A stretch of 64,000 bases of DNA, taken from NCBI GenBank assembly GCA_029255685.2, contig CM055318.2, positions 16,993,001-17,057,000 of the forward strand, written 5' to 3'. This DNA comes from Silene conica. Taxonomy: Eukaryota > Streptophyta > Magnoliopsida > Caryophyllales > Caryophyllaceae. The translations under genes were made by a program, and so were the position numbers. The notes beneath the pieces were generated by a model that had not been told where the DNA came from, ran no database searches, and saw only the letters and a program-made list of their open reading frames with translations. This document shows positions 33,732 to 43,856 of this stretch, in pieces (position 1 is the stretch's first letter; every line of letters begins with the position of its first letter).

Positions 33732-35107
33732 TTGTTATGTAATTGTTCTAGACAGACAACGTTCGAAATTATTATATTTTCTTATATAATATAATTTTAG
33801 TTCATATTATACATATTAACAATTTTCGTAGAAATTCATGTTTACGAACTTATATTAAAAGTGTTACGTACTAATTGTAAAACTATTATTTCAGGTAGTT
33901 ATTTCAAATTAAAATCATTATACAACTTTGCGGGTCCCACCGTTGTTACATCCCGTATTTTCGTAAAAGAATGTTTTAATATTTTAAAGTATTTTTCGGA
34001 ATATAATATTATTTTAATAATATTTCGTAAGTTTTATTTTAATAATTTCCGTTAAGTTCCGTCTTAAGATTCATTTTTTCCTAAGATGTTTACTTTACTT
34101 GGCATTCCCGTCTTAAGGTTTCCGTTCCACTTAATTAAGGAAACCCGACTCAAATAAATAAAATGGACAACTTCTTTCCTCGTTCCATCGACATTCCATT
34201 TTCTTAAAACACAAGTTACAGTAAACCAAAACTTTCATTTCTCCTCTTTTTCTCAACTCTTAAAAGATCATCTAAAGGCTTATTTCAACTCGAATCAAGT
34301 TAATGTTTACATATTCGGATTCCCCGCGCAATTTCCGTTCTTCCTATCACTTTTGTTTTTCGATTCTCAACCTTCCATTTCCGGGCTGTTTTTGCCCTAA
34401 TTCGTTTTAGGCTTCTAATATACGTTTTTATGTTCTTAGGAGTAGGCTTGGACGACCCCGAGGTTGATTCTTACATTGTGGAGGAAGAAATTGGAGCACA
34501 AGACGCTTGAGGTGACGATAATGAGCTTACTCGGCCTATTTGTTATATTAGCATACTTTGTGTTATTTTTGATGTGTTCTTATGATTAGAAGTATGAAAT
34601 AAGTTGCAAACATCTTTAGTATGCTTTACATTCTGTTTATTATGAGAAATTGGTGTTGAAATCATTATATGGGTTGATTTTAGAGTACACATGATGATGG
34701 GTTTAATTTGGGGAATTTGTTGGAGATGCAATTTGATGTTGTTTATATGTTTCTTATACTTGTTTGATGCTATAAACATGTTGGGACTGTTGAGTTGTTA
34801 TTTAGAATCATGTTTAGGAAGATTTGATGAAGAATTGGATTGTTTATCACTGTCGAAAATGGCGAAAATTCACGAACAGGGACTCCCAGCCGGTAGGCCG
34901 ACCGGCAGCCGGTCGACCGGCTGAGAGCCCTTTTATGGTGTTCTTCGTATGTTGAAGGAAGCATGTGGGATGGGGTGCTCAGTCGGGTGGCCGACCGCCG
35001 GTCCACCGGCTGAGACTCCTTTGTGTTGTTTTCTTTTCAAAGAAGGGGAATTAGGGTGATGTTAAAAAGGTACAAAATGGATTTGAATGGAGGGAGTATT
35101 TAATTAT
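33732..35107. other. probable LTR fragment with CCGG-rich block
   Basis: TGTTACATCCCGTATTTTCG at about 33946 looks like an LTR start (Gypsy-type); no matching end was identified. A spliceable-looking stretch around 34380-34510 (GAGTAGGCTTGGACGACCCC) is typical of LTR leaders. No supported gene. Confidence 0.4.
34877..35015. repeat. CCGGCTG/CAGCCGG palindromic repeats
   Basis: Two clusters of GC-rich near-palindromic motifs (CAGCCGG, GGCCGACCGGC, GGTCGACCGGCTGAG) about 80 bases apart in AT-rich DNA. The same motif set appears four times at 61436-61775 in the opposite orientation context. Confidence 0.8.
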
Positions 35108-35630
35108 GGGTTTTTCTAACATGTGTCCTAAGGGCACATGATAAGAACTTAAGTAAGAAAAGATTTTCAAGATTATTACACTTACTATGGTAAATATGAG
35201 TTTTAACTCTAATTTATAAGAGATATTCTCAACAATATTTCCTAATTTAGCCTCTCATCCTGTGCGGCTGTGCCCTTAGGGCACATATTAGAAAAATCCG
35301 AATATAAATATAAATAGATTGGATTAGTGAACTGATGATGTGAAACATAAAGGTATTATGGAATGCAAGATTGAAACAAAAAGAGATAGAGAATCTATAA
35401 TAATTAAAAGAAGATTGGATTAGTGAACTGATGATGTGAAACATAGAGGTATTGTGGAATGCAAGATGGAAATAAATAAAAGGAGATAGTAATAAGAAAA
35501 TATTGTTGAGAATATCTTTTATAAATTAGAGTTTAAACTCATATTTACCATAATAAGTGTAATAATCTTGAAAATCTTTCCTTACTTAAGTTCTTATCAT
35601 GTACACTTAGGGCACGTGTTAGAACAACCC
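35108..35630. mobile_element. foldback element with ~130-bp TIRs and an extra inner copy
   Basis: The left arm (from GGGTTTTTCTAACATGTGTC) and the right arm (to GTTAGAACAACCC) are inverted repeats of about 130 bases. A partial third copy in right-arm orientation lies near 35262-35300 (TGCCCTTAGGGCACATATTAG). Between them, a block of about 55 bases (GATTGGATTAGTGAACTGAT...) is directly repeated (35315 and 35412). No clear TSD. No coding content. Confidence 0.75.
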
Positions 35631-36384
35631 ATAATAACATGATATTATTTGGCTAGTTGTAAACTTGTGATGGATACCACACGTCACAAGCAAGACACTT
35701 TGTAAACTTTTTTTGTTATTTATTACAGTAAATCAGTAAGTCTCATATCAATTGAGCTAGTCCTTTCCAATTTTTTTTATTTTCATTTCCTTTTATTTCT
35801 TTTCAACGATTCAGATTATATTTTGTAAACAATTTAACCGTGTAGGTGTTGATGAGATGAATAAGTAATAATAATATAAAATAGGGATGTAACAGAAAAT
35901 GAACAAATGAAGAGGAGGAAATGAAAAAGATCCAAGCTCGTTTCACGTGAGATGTCAATGGGGCGGGGCGGGTGCGGAGGGGGTTAACCCGCGCCCGTCC
36001 CGCGAACTATAAATGCGCACCCGTCCCGTCCCGCGACCCGCGGCGGGTTAACCCTTTCGAAACCGTCCCCGCCCAGCGGGACCTGTTGACCCGCCTATCT
36101 CCTCAAGAAATGTAAATCGTGAATCTATAATATACTAGTCGTATTACTTATACAAATAAGTTATCGCAAAATGCATTATCATTCAATTACCTAGAGTCCG
36201 TTGAGTCATAAAACGGTTTTACATACAAGTATACCACAAAACACATGCACAAACAGCAACCCAAATTCTGACAGAGTACTAGAAAAGTAAACAAAGTTAC
36301 CGAACAAATAAACACTGTTCAGTTCTTCATCTTCAGTTCTTCACCTCCGTTTATTAAAAGTATTTTTTAATCTTTTAATTTATA

Positions 36385-36591
36385 CTCCCTCCGTCTCGGT
36401 CATTTGTTATCTATTTCCATTTTTGGGTGTATCATTGAATTGTTATCTATTTCCATTTCTGGCAACTTTTTGTGGATGACATTTGATTACATGTGGGGCC
36501 ATATAATTTGTGTGGTCTAGATTCATTTATACTTCTTTTCTTAATCTTTGTGTCAAAAACAATGGATAACAATTGATCGGGACGGAGGGAG
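36385..36591. mobile_element. Stowaway-type MITE (family 1)
   Basis: CTCCCTCCGTCTCGGTCA to GATCGGGACGGAGGGAG, TA on both sides. Sister of 19321-19526; inside the hAT element. Confidence 0.93.
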
Positions 36592-36609
36592 TATTTGTTT
36601 ATCTATATA

Positions 36610-37086
36610 CAGGCCCAGATGGTATGGGTGATCAACCCGTGCGGTTGCACTGGGTCCCTAAAATTTGGGGCCCAATTCTGTAAAAGGAGAAAAAGATTAT
36701 ATATACTTTGAGACAAATAAAATCAGTAGAATGGTTATGGCTTAGTGGTCTAAGTGTCAATGTTTTAGGGAAGCAACCCAAGCTCGAATCCTTGTGTAAA
36801 CATTTTTTCCCTTTTTTTACTTGTGTGCCCAATATTCATCCTTTTAATAAATATTTTAATTCTAATATTTGTTACAAATTCTCGTGATAGTCGATATTAT
36901 TTATGTTTGTTGAAATTTTCTCTTCGATGATTAAAATAATAAATGAAATAACAAATTTACTTTAAAATGAAAAATGTAGAGAAAAAATGATGGAACATGG
37001 CGTCAAAAAAATTTAAACGATACTAATTAATTGAGAGCCTTCATAAAATCTCGCACAGGGCCTCCAGAATCTCCCAGACGGCCCTG
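36610..37086. mobile_element. hAT-type MITE, CAGGCC ends
   Basis: Left end CAGGCCCAGATGG; right end in reverse CAGGGCCGTCTGG. Perfect 8-bp TSD TCTATATA (36602-36609 and 37087-37094). 477 bases, non-coding. Confidence 0.88.
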
Positions 37087-37121
37087 TCTATATAGTACTA
37101 CAGTATTAGATATTATAATTA

Positions 37122-37917
37122 CTAGTTTTACGCCCGTGCAAAAAATGCACAGGTTTAATTTATTAAATTGAAAAATCTAAATTAAAAAAAAGGTATGATT
37201 TTAATATTATTTTTATATTATACTCCCTCCGATTTTCTGTGTTGTTCCTCTTTCCATTTTGGTCTAATAACATTGATGTTCCCTCTTTCCTCTTTTGGAC
37301 AAGATTGTGTGGTCCAAAATCAATTTCATGTGGGGTCATATGTATTGTGTGGTCTAAATTGGTTCCCTTATTTCTTGGGTCAAAATGAAAAGGGAACAAC
37401 ACAAGAATCGGAGGAAGTATATGTATTATTTTTCATTTATTGGGCTCATTTAATTTGATATAAAGTATGTGTTCAAAATATAATACCTTCGGAAAAAATT
37501 GCTATCCGTTTTTCAACTCTATTTATATAAATTCTTTATTTTATTGTTTATCTTTGTTGTAGGGGTAAATATGTAATTAAAAAAATGGTAATTATACAGT
37601 GAATAATACTCGTTATACGATGAACAATTGTAACATTATCTCAGTGCATTCTCTCGGTTATATACTTGTTCGTTTTTTAAAAATAAGAGTTAATTAAATT
37701 TAATGATTTTTAAATGTTAATTAATTTTAATAATTTTACAATTTATTGAATTAAGAAGTAAAGAATTATTGAATTAATAGAAAATGAAAGAAATAAAGAG
37801 GGTAATTAATTAGTTTGAGGATCATGGGGGGCCCTACATTAATTTTAATCAATTTTTTTTATGAAAATTGATAGCCAATGAAAATGTTTGAAATTCTATT
37901 CCTTTTATAATATAGGA
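37122..37917 (-). mobile_element. non-autonomous Helitron
   Basis: In reverse it starts TCCTATATTATAAAAGGAAT and ends with a hairpin (CTGTGCATTTTTTGCACGGG) and CTAG (37122-37125, preceded by A on the plus strand). The base outside the 5' end is not the expected one, so that boundary may be off by a base or two. A Stowaway MITE lies inside. Confidence 0.75.
37223..37417. mobile_element. Stowaway-type MITE (family 3) inside Helitron
   Basis: CTCCCTCCGATTTTCTGTGT and its inverted partner (ACACAAGAATCGGAGGAAG), with TA outside both ends. 195 bases. Confidence 0.88.
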
Positions 37918-37984
37918 ATTCCAACTAAAAAGATTTTTTAAAAAACAAATAATTAATGGCAATTAATGGCCGCATACACTCTAA

Positions 37985-38281
37985 GGGGTCGTTTGGTTCG
38001 GCATGGGAAGATAAAATTCCCGGGAACATAAAATTCATATGAACTTAAAAATCACGTGAATTATGTAAATGTTGTTTGGTTGAATGTAGGAACTTCAATT
38101 CATGCGGGAACTTCCAATTACCTAGAGGGGGCTAGGTAAGCGACTTCTTACATAATGTAGGAATTAGAACTTCCATAGGAAGTTCTAATTCCCATGAATT
38201 GGGCAACCAAACAAGACTCAATTTTCCCACTTCCCATGATTTTCCAATTCCCGTGATTTTAAAAGGCAACCAAACAACCCC
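37985..38281. mobile_element. Tourist-type (PIF/Harbinger) MITE
   Basis: GGGGTCGTTTGGTTCGGCAT and, inverted, GGGGTTGTTTGGTTGCC; TAA on both sides (37982-37984, 38282-38284). 297 bases. Confidence 0.9.
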
Positions 38282-38284
38282 TAA

Positions 38285-39140
38285 GTAACAGTAATAACTA
38301 ACTTTATTTTAATACACGAGTATTAAATGTAAAGAAATTGTATTGATGCCAATAAATAACTAAATAAATATTTGAACTGTATATTTTAAAAATACCTCTT
38401 TAGTCATAGACTCATAGTTGGTACATAATTCCAAAGCTATCATTACCGTATCAAACTCTCATTAGACCTGTAAATAATTTGACCCAATTAAATTCAATTA
38501 ATGAAAAATCAAATGAAAAACACATTAAAAAACACTGAGATTACACGCACAAATCCATAATAAACACTATAAATAAAGTAATAGCACAAATTTTATATAT
38601 GCACACAAATCCATAACAACAATTAATATAAACTTACATGCCTAGCAATTTGGGCAGAGATTAACAATTTGGACGGAGACATTGGGCATATATATACATA
38701 AGTAATGTCTTAAGAGTTTGATTGCAATGAGTTTGATGGAAGTAGAGTTTTACTTATTTTCGTCTCCTATACATCGATAATATTATATCACATTGTATAT
38801 GTTTCATCATCAAGCTTTTCATATATAATATATTATTTTTAATTACAGTCTTATGATATAAATAGAATTGCAATGACGTGCGTTTGATTTTATTTTTTTT
38901 ATTTTTTTGTTCCATATAGATTTAATAAGCATTATTTATTTATTAATCTTATGAGAGCAAAACTCTTTGGGATAGTTGTGAAGTATTTCACGTGAATATG
39001 TATTGTACTCTAAGTTTCTAATTATACTCCTTACAATACGGAAGCGGCCAATGTAATCGCTCGGAAAAAGCAACCAATGAAATCGCCTGAAAAAAACAGC
39101 CAATGCTTCTTTTAATAATATTACCCGAAAAAAGCTTCTT
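38285..39140. other. AT-rich interior of the hAT element
   Basis: No gene. Near 39056-39145 there are repeated CCAATG...AATCGC and GCTTCTTTTAATAATAT blocks. May hold another eroded insertion whose ends I cannot place. Confidence 0.35.
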
Positions 39141-39390
39141 TTAATAATATATAAATAGATTAGGTGGGTATAAGTGGGGCGAAGACATGTGGGACGGGGC
39201 GAGCGGGGTAGGTGTGGGGCGGGGTGGGTATGGGGCGGGTCTCATGTGATATATACCCGCCCCCGTCCCGCGACGAATGATGCTTTTAAAACCTATCCTC
39301 GCCCCACGATCCACTAAATCATTACCCACTCCCGTCCCACGTGGGACGGGTGTGGGGCGAAACCCACCCATTAACATCCCTACACGTGAC

Positions 39391-39662
39391 TATTGAGAGA
39401 TTTCTTTAAACAACACAATTTTATCCTTTCCTAATTTCATTGAACACCTCTAGATATTTAGCTTTCAATTTAAATTATGATCATTCCCAATTTTACTATT
39501 CTCTTGCCTTTTCTACATCAAACAAATACAATAGCAAAGAAGCCCTATTTTTGGCATACATTTTCCATTTAAATATTTCTAATACAAAACGTTAATTTAA
39601 ATCAAACAAAAAAACATAGTATTAAACTTCCAAACAGTAACAAATCCGCAAAAACTATCAAG
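39391..39662. promoter_or_regulatory. upstream region of the S-protein homolog
   Basis: 272 bases between the hAT TSD and the ATG. AT-rich; no distinct TATA box was chosen. The hAT element forms the outer limit of this short promoter. Confidence 0.4.
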
Positions 39663-40091
39663 ATGATTATTGAATTGAACAAGAAGGGCTTCATGATAGT
39701 TATCATGCTAATTATTTTAATGTCGTCTTTTAATTCAAGCCAAGGAGGATTACAAGATGACGCATGGGTTCGCATAATTAACGATTTATCTAATGACAAA
39801 AGACTACTAGTCCATTGTCAATCGGGAGACGATGAACTCGGAACACACCCACTTCCAAAAAATGGGGAGTATTACGAATTTAAATTTGGTCCAAGCCTCT
39901 TAAGAAATACATTGTTTCATTGTGAGTTTCAATGGGATGGCCAAAAACATAATTTCAAGATTTATGATCAAAATAGAGACGCAGCACAATGTTGGGACCA
40001 ATGTTATTGGAAAATCAAAGAATCAGGCCCATGTAGGCTCAACTCCAAGACCCAAGCATACGATATATGTTATCAATACGAAAGGGATTGA
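39663..40091 (+). CDS. S-protein homolog (plant self-incompatibility protein S1 family)
   Basis: A single-exon gene of 142 residues, typical for this family. Residues 1-28 form a signal peptide (KKGFMIVIMLIILMSSFNSS). The mature part shows the family pattern: WVRIINDL, then LLVHCQSGDDELG with H-x-L, EYYEFKFG, LFHCEFQW, an FKIYD strand and late cysteines (CWDQCYWKI, GPC, ICYQ). Members are small secreted disulfide-bonded proteins. In Papaver the founder is the stigma determinant of self-incompatibility; most plant homologs (SPH) have unknown roles. Intact, with a TGA at 40089-40091. It stands alone between a transposon cluster and a LINE. Confidence 0.9.
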   Translation: MIIELNKKGFMIVIMLIILMSSFNSSQGGLQDDAWVRIINDLSNDKRLLVHCQSGDDELGTHPLPKNGEYYEFKFGPSLLRNTLFHCEFQWDGQKHNFKIYDQNRDAAQCWDQCYWKIKESGPCRLNSKTQAYDICYQYERD

Positions 40092-40635
40092 GCCACGATT
40101 ACGTTTTCTAGGAGATGGTATTTCAATTACAAAGTTGTGGAATAATGGTATAAAATGTAATAGAAAGGGTACGTATACTATAAAATGAGGTAGTAATAAA
40201 AATAGTTACAATAAGATCAAATAGGTAAGATTGTTATGAAAACATATACTAAACATAATAGACATTTTAAGCCACGAACAAAGCAAAAGCGATACATAAA
40301 ATACAGAACAAGGTAGGATGAAGTGGTCTCTCGATAATAAGTGAGAGACCGCCTCTCCCCAAATTTTGCGGAACCAAAGTTGTTATTAATACAAGGCATT
40401 TCGATTTAAAATTGAGTAATAATCCTCGAGTTCAGTTTCAACAAATTTTTACCAATAAAAAGGCATTTGAACATTATTTTGATTTTATTGAGACTTTTAA
40501 ATTGTACGTAGAAAATATTGAAGCATGATTAAGGTTGAGAGCTAAAAGTTTTGTACTTGAGGTTTTTTTTGTCAAAAACTAGCAGATATTCAGCTCATTT
40601 TCATAAATATTACAAATTTCGTAAAAAACAAGGTT
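40092..40635. other. 3' side of SPH gene; small hairpin
   Basis: AT-rich. GGTCTCTC and GAGAGACC form a short hairpin near 40324-40350, usable as a 3' structure but not a proven terminator. It ends at the LINE target site. Confidence 0.4.
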
Positions 40636-40651
40636 AAAACTACATGCTCCT

Positions 40652-41099
40652 GTTGTTGCGTGCAAACTTCTCTCTCTTGTCTTTAGAGAGAAGCCTTTTC
40701 TCTCGTTCTGAGAGCTTTTCACTCTTCTTCTTCTTTGCTATACTCAAAAATCTTCCATAATCTTTTGCATGCAACTCATTTCCTCTGCTCTTTTCCTATT
40801 GGAGCCTTTGCTCCCTTACTTTACTTTTTCCTCCTATCTCCAAATTATCTTTTACTTGTTTTTAATTTGTCTGTGTAATCATTTTTATTCTCTCAGTTGA
40901 TTGGGTGTGGAGGGCTGTGACGGCTCAACGCTTAAACTCCCCCGGAGTGGCAGCTTTTTCTTTGTCCTTTTTCAGACATATTCCTTTTGATTGGCTCAAG
41001 GTGTGAAGGCCAATCGCTGTTCTCTGTTGGATGTTGTTTGGGCTTCCCGCAATATTTAAGTGTCTAAAATCCTCCCTTTTGCTCCCTATTTAAGGTGAA
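40652..41099 (+). promoter_or_regulatory. LINE 5' UTR / internal promoter
   Basis: Pyrimidine-rich leader with CTCTCTCTTGTCTTTAGAGA and TCTCGTTCTGAGAGC (short hairpins) followed by a GC-richer patch at 40900-40950. L1-type elements carry their RNA polymerase II promoter here; no specific box is claimed. Confidence 0.6.
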
Positions 41100-43856
41100 A
41101 TGGGGAGATTAAAACCTCATCAGCCTTCACATTTTCTAAATCTTCTTTCTTATAACGTCCAAGCTTCAAACTTTTCCTCGTCTGTGTGCAATTCAACAGT
41201 TGACTCTGTTTTCTCCGTCAACATGGTGGGCTCTAGAGTGGGAACTGAGGGGGTTCATGCGAAGGAGGGAGGCAGCTCCAAGGGGTCTGGTGAAGGAATG
41301 GGGAACTTCATACCCCCAGCTTTTAACCCGAATGACCCCCTTCATGAAAGTCTCTGGAGGTACCCGAGATCAGGGGGGGTAGTCACGGTTGATCCTGATG
41401 AAGTGTGTAAGTCAAGAGACTTCTGGAGCAAGTGTGTATTGGGTTACCTTGTGGACTATCGTGATTTTGATGTGGTTAAAGTAAATGAAATTATTCGAAC
41501 CAAGTGGACTACTCGAGGAAGTGTGGTATGTTTTAGGATGGGAGAGATGTATGTTTTCCATTGCAACAGTATTTTTGATAGGGAGGCTCTGTTGGTTGCA
41601 ACATGTACTGCTATGGATGGGGCCGTGATGGTCTTTGGCAGGTGGGTGCCTGAGGCTATCCCACGTACAATGCGATTCCCAAGAGCTAGGATGTGGGTTC
41701 AAATCTGTGGGCTTCCTTTTGAGTACATGAACTCGCATGTTGCTGGAGTGGCGGGTAAATTGCTGAGTGATGAGTTCAAGCTGGAACCCTTCCACCTTGT
41801 CCCTGAGAACGAATACCTCAGAGTGCAGGTAAGTCTTAATTTGAACCAACCTCTCATGCCTGGTTTCTTTCTTGCCATGGAACAAGGTTATCTCTTATGG
41901 ATACAATTTAAATATGAAAACATCTTTAAATACTGTGTGAAATGTGGAAAGTTGGGACACAATAGGGCTCAATGTCGTGAAAACTTGAGGTCCATAGTCT
42001 CTAGTATTAATAACATGTGGGATAAATCTATCGAGAAAGGATTTGCTGTGTTCCATGCTCATAGTACCCATACGATGTTTAACTTAGACTTGCGTGCCAC
42101 CCCCTCTACTACTAAGCATGTTTCATCCAAGTTACATTTGGGTAGTGTAAGATCAAGGGGGAGGGGGGGTAGTAGTGATGAAGAGGATGAGAGGTTTGTG
42201 GACTTTGGGATTGGTCTTACCCCAGGGGGAAGGGTGCTGCCGGGGATGAGGTTCACTGTCACTGAACAACCATTCGCAGGGACAGTTATCTATCAAAAGG
42301 GGAGACATATGCAGAGGAACAAGAACTGGGGGGCTGGGGAAGGACCTAGCAATAGAAATGGGGCTGGGAGACCTGCTAATCCGGCTGGTAATGGGGATAC
42401 AAAAGGGAAAGGAGTGGCAAGGGAGTCAGGTGAGGAAGATATGCCTAGGAAGGGAGATGGGAAGGGGCAGGGTTGCCAAGGAGGGTGGCTTGAAGAGGAT
42501 GACCCTATGGAGGAGGGGTTCTACAGTGCGGAGGAAGAGTTGGACCCTATGGAGTTGAATATGGGAGCTGAAATAGCTAATATGCATCGGAGGAATGCTG
42601 GGGGTGGGTTAGATGTGGACCCCCAGGGGTTTACTGATAGTCTCCCACAGGTAACAAAGAAGGTTGATTATGAAGAACAACTTCAGGATGCTATTCTGTA
42701 CAGAACTGAGCACAATAAAGAGTGGGCTCAAATTGAGGATGAGGTTAGGGGTTTCAATCAGACCTTTAATCCCCCTCCTCTTATTGGGATGCCTAGCTCA
42801 TATCATAGACAAGTGAGAGCTGTTGATAATGCTGGGGGAAGGTGTAGATTGAATCAGAAGAAGGAACCAGATGTAGAGAAGGATAGTGATCAGGCAAGAG
42901 GAAATGGGGGAGCTGTAAAAGGAATTATTGAAGTATCTTCAACTCTATCCCCTTCAACTGATAAGGGGTCTTCTGAAGAGAGCATCCCAATGCAGAGGTG
43001 GCTGGACATTCTGGCTGGGGAGGTCTCTGTGACCTCATTAGATCCGAGGTTCAAAAATGCCATCAACCTGGTGAGCAGTGATGACAGTGGCTTTACTGCA
43101 TCACCTCCAAGTTCTGAGGATGGCAAAAAGAAGGAGGCAGCAAAGAGGGTGGTGATTCCAGTGAGGCGAAAATTAATGCTGGATGCTGAAACTGATGACA
43201 AGAAGCTGGGAAACATTTTTAACTGCAGGAACATTCAGATGGAATCAGAAAGCTCTAAGGATGACTTAGAAAAGAAAGCAAGAAGGAAGGGTAAGAAAAA
43301 GATGGATGAATTTGAGGATGGCAATGGCTTTGCTCTATTTGATGAGGCTGAGAGCTGCAATAAGCGTGGAAAAAGGCAGAAAACACCAAGAGGGGATGAT
43401 GCTGATCTGTTTTTCGTGGAATTGGGTGCAAAGCATTCTATGTATGCTAAGCTGGACTTAAAGGGTTATTCTGATGGTTGGATGGGGATTTCTAAGTATC
43501 TTGGTGATGGAGATACTGATGTCTTGCTGGAGGAGGCTACGATGGGTGCAAGGAAGAGAAAGTGTGTTACCCAGGAGGATATGGCTTTGGTTCCTGGTGC
43601 TGCTCTCCTTACCAGAAAGGAGGCTCAAGGCTTTCTTGCATCTTTGGCCAAGAAGCAACGAACTGAAGCTGTGTTCAGGGAAGAGGGACATGGGACCTAT
43701 GGGTTTAGAATGGCAGTGCAAGAATACGACATGGATGACAGCAGTGACTCTTCCTCTCTTTCTTCCATCAATGACAGGACTGTTCTCAAGTTGGCTCCTT
43801 TTGATCCAAATGGTTTTCCGGGGGTTGGACCTTCACAACCCCCGCGAGAACCATGA
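41100..43856 (+). CDS. LINE ORF1: DUF4283/CCHC nucleic-acid-binding protein
   Basis: 918 residues. After a Ser-rich N-terminus there is a DUF4283-type region (about 90-260; DFWSKCVLGYLVDYRDFDV ... VFGRWVPE ... WVQICGLPFEYM), then a CCHC zinc knuckle at about 279-292 (CVKCGKLGHNRAQC). The C-terminal half is long, charged and low in complexity, with Lys/Arg clusters (KKARRKGKKK; NKRGKRQK) that may be nuclear signals. ORF1 proteins coat the LINE RNA and carry it to the nucleus. An alternative start at 41224 (MVGSRVG) would drop 41 residues. It is longer than typical plant L1 ORF1 products. Its TGA overlaps the ORF2 ATG as ATGA. Confidence 0.92.
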   Translation: MGRLKPHQPSHFLNLLSYNVQASNFSSSVCNSTVDSVFSVNMVGSRVGTEGVHAKEGGSSKGSGEGMGNFIPPAFNPNDPLHESLWRYPRSGGVVTVDPDEVCKSRDFWSKCVLGYLVDYRDFDVVKVNEIIRTKWTTRGSVVCFRMGEMYVFHCNSIFDREALLVATCTAMDGAVMVFGRWVPEAIPRTMRFPRARMWVQICGLPFEYMNSHVAGVAGKLLSDEFKLEPFHLVPENEYLRVQVSLNLNQPLMPGFFLAMEQGYLLWIQFKYENIFKYCVKCGKLGHNRAQCRENLRSIVSSINNMWDKSIEKGFAVFHAHSTHTMFNLDLRATPSTTKHVSSKLHLGSVRSRGRGGSSDEEDERFVDFGIGLTPGGRVLPGMRFTVTEQPFAGTVIYQKGRHMQRNKNWGAGEGPSNRNGAGRPANPAGNGDTKGKGVARESGEEDMPRKGDGKGQGCQGGWLEEDDPMEEGFYSAEEELDPMELNMGAEIANMHRRNAGGGLDVDPQGFTDSLPQVTKKVDYEEQLQDAILYRTEHNKEWAQIEDEVRGFNQTFNPPPLIGMPSSYHRQVRAVDNAGGRCRLNQKKEPDVEKDSDQARGNGGAVKGIIEVSSTLSPSTDKGSSEESIPMQRWLDILAGEVSVTSLDPRFKNAINLVSSDDSGFTASPPSSEDGKKKEAAKRVVIPVRRKLMLDAETDDKKLGNIFNCRNIQMESESSKDDLEKKARRKGKKKMDEFEDGNGFALFDEAESCNKRGKRQKTPRGDDADLFFVELGAKHSMYAKLDLKGYSDGWMGISKYLGDGDTDVLLEEATMGARKRKCVTQEDMALVPGAALLTRKEAQGFLASLAKKQRTEAVFREEGHGTYGFRMAVQEYDMDDSSDSSSLSSINDRTVLKLAPFDPNGFPGVGPSQPPREP

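Larger units (their letters stand above)
35951..39382. mobile_element. hAT-type element, TAGGGATGTCAATGG ends, heavily nested
   Basis: Left end GATGTCAATGGGGCGGGGCG (the first few bases of TAGGGATG are lost); right end in reverse TAGGGATGTTAATGGGTGGG. Flanks CACGTGA (35944-35950) and CACGTGAC (39383-39390) form the TSD, with one base lost on the left. Both sub-ends are rich in GGGGCGGG and CCCGCG. It has the same parts as the copy at 50948-52288, but is swollen by later insertions: a Stowaway, a hAT MITE, a Helitron with its own Stowaway, and a Tourist element. No transposase gene. Confidence 0.85.
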
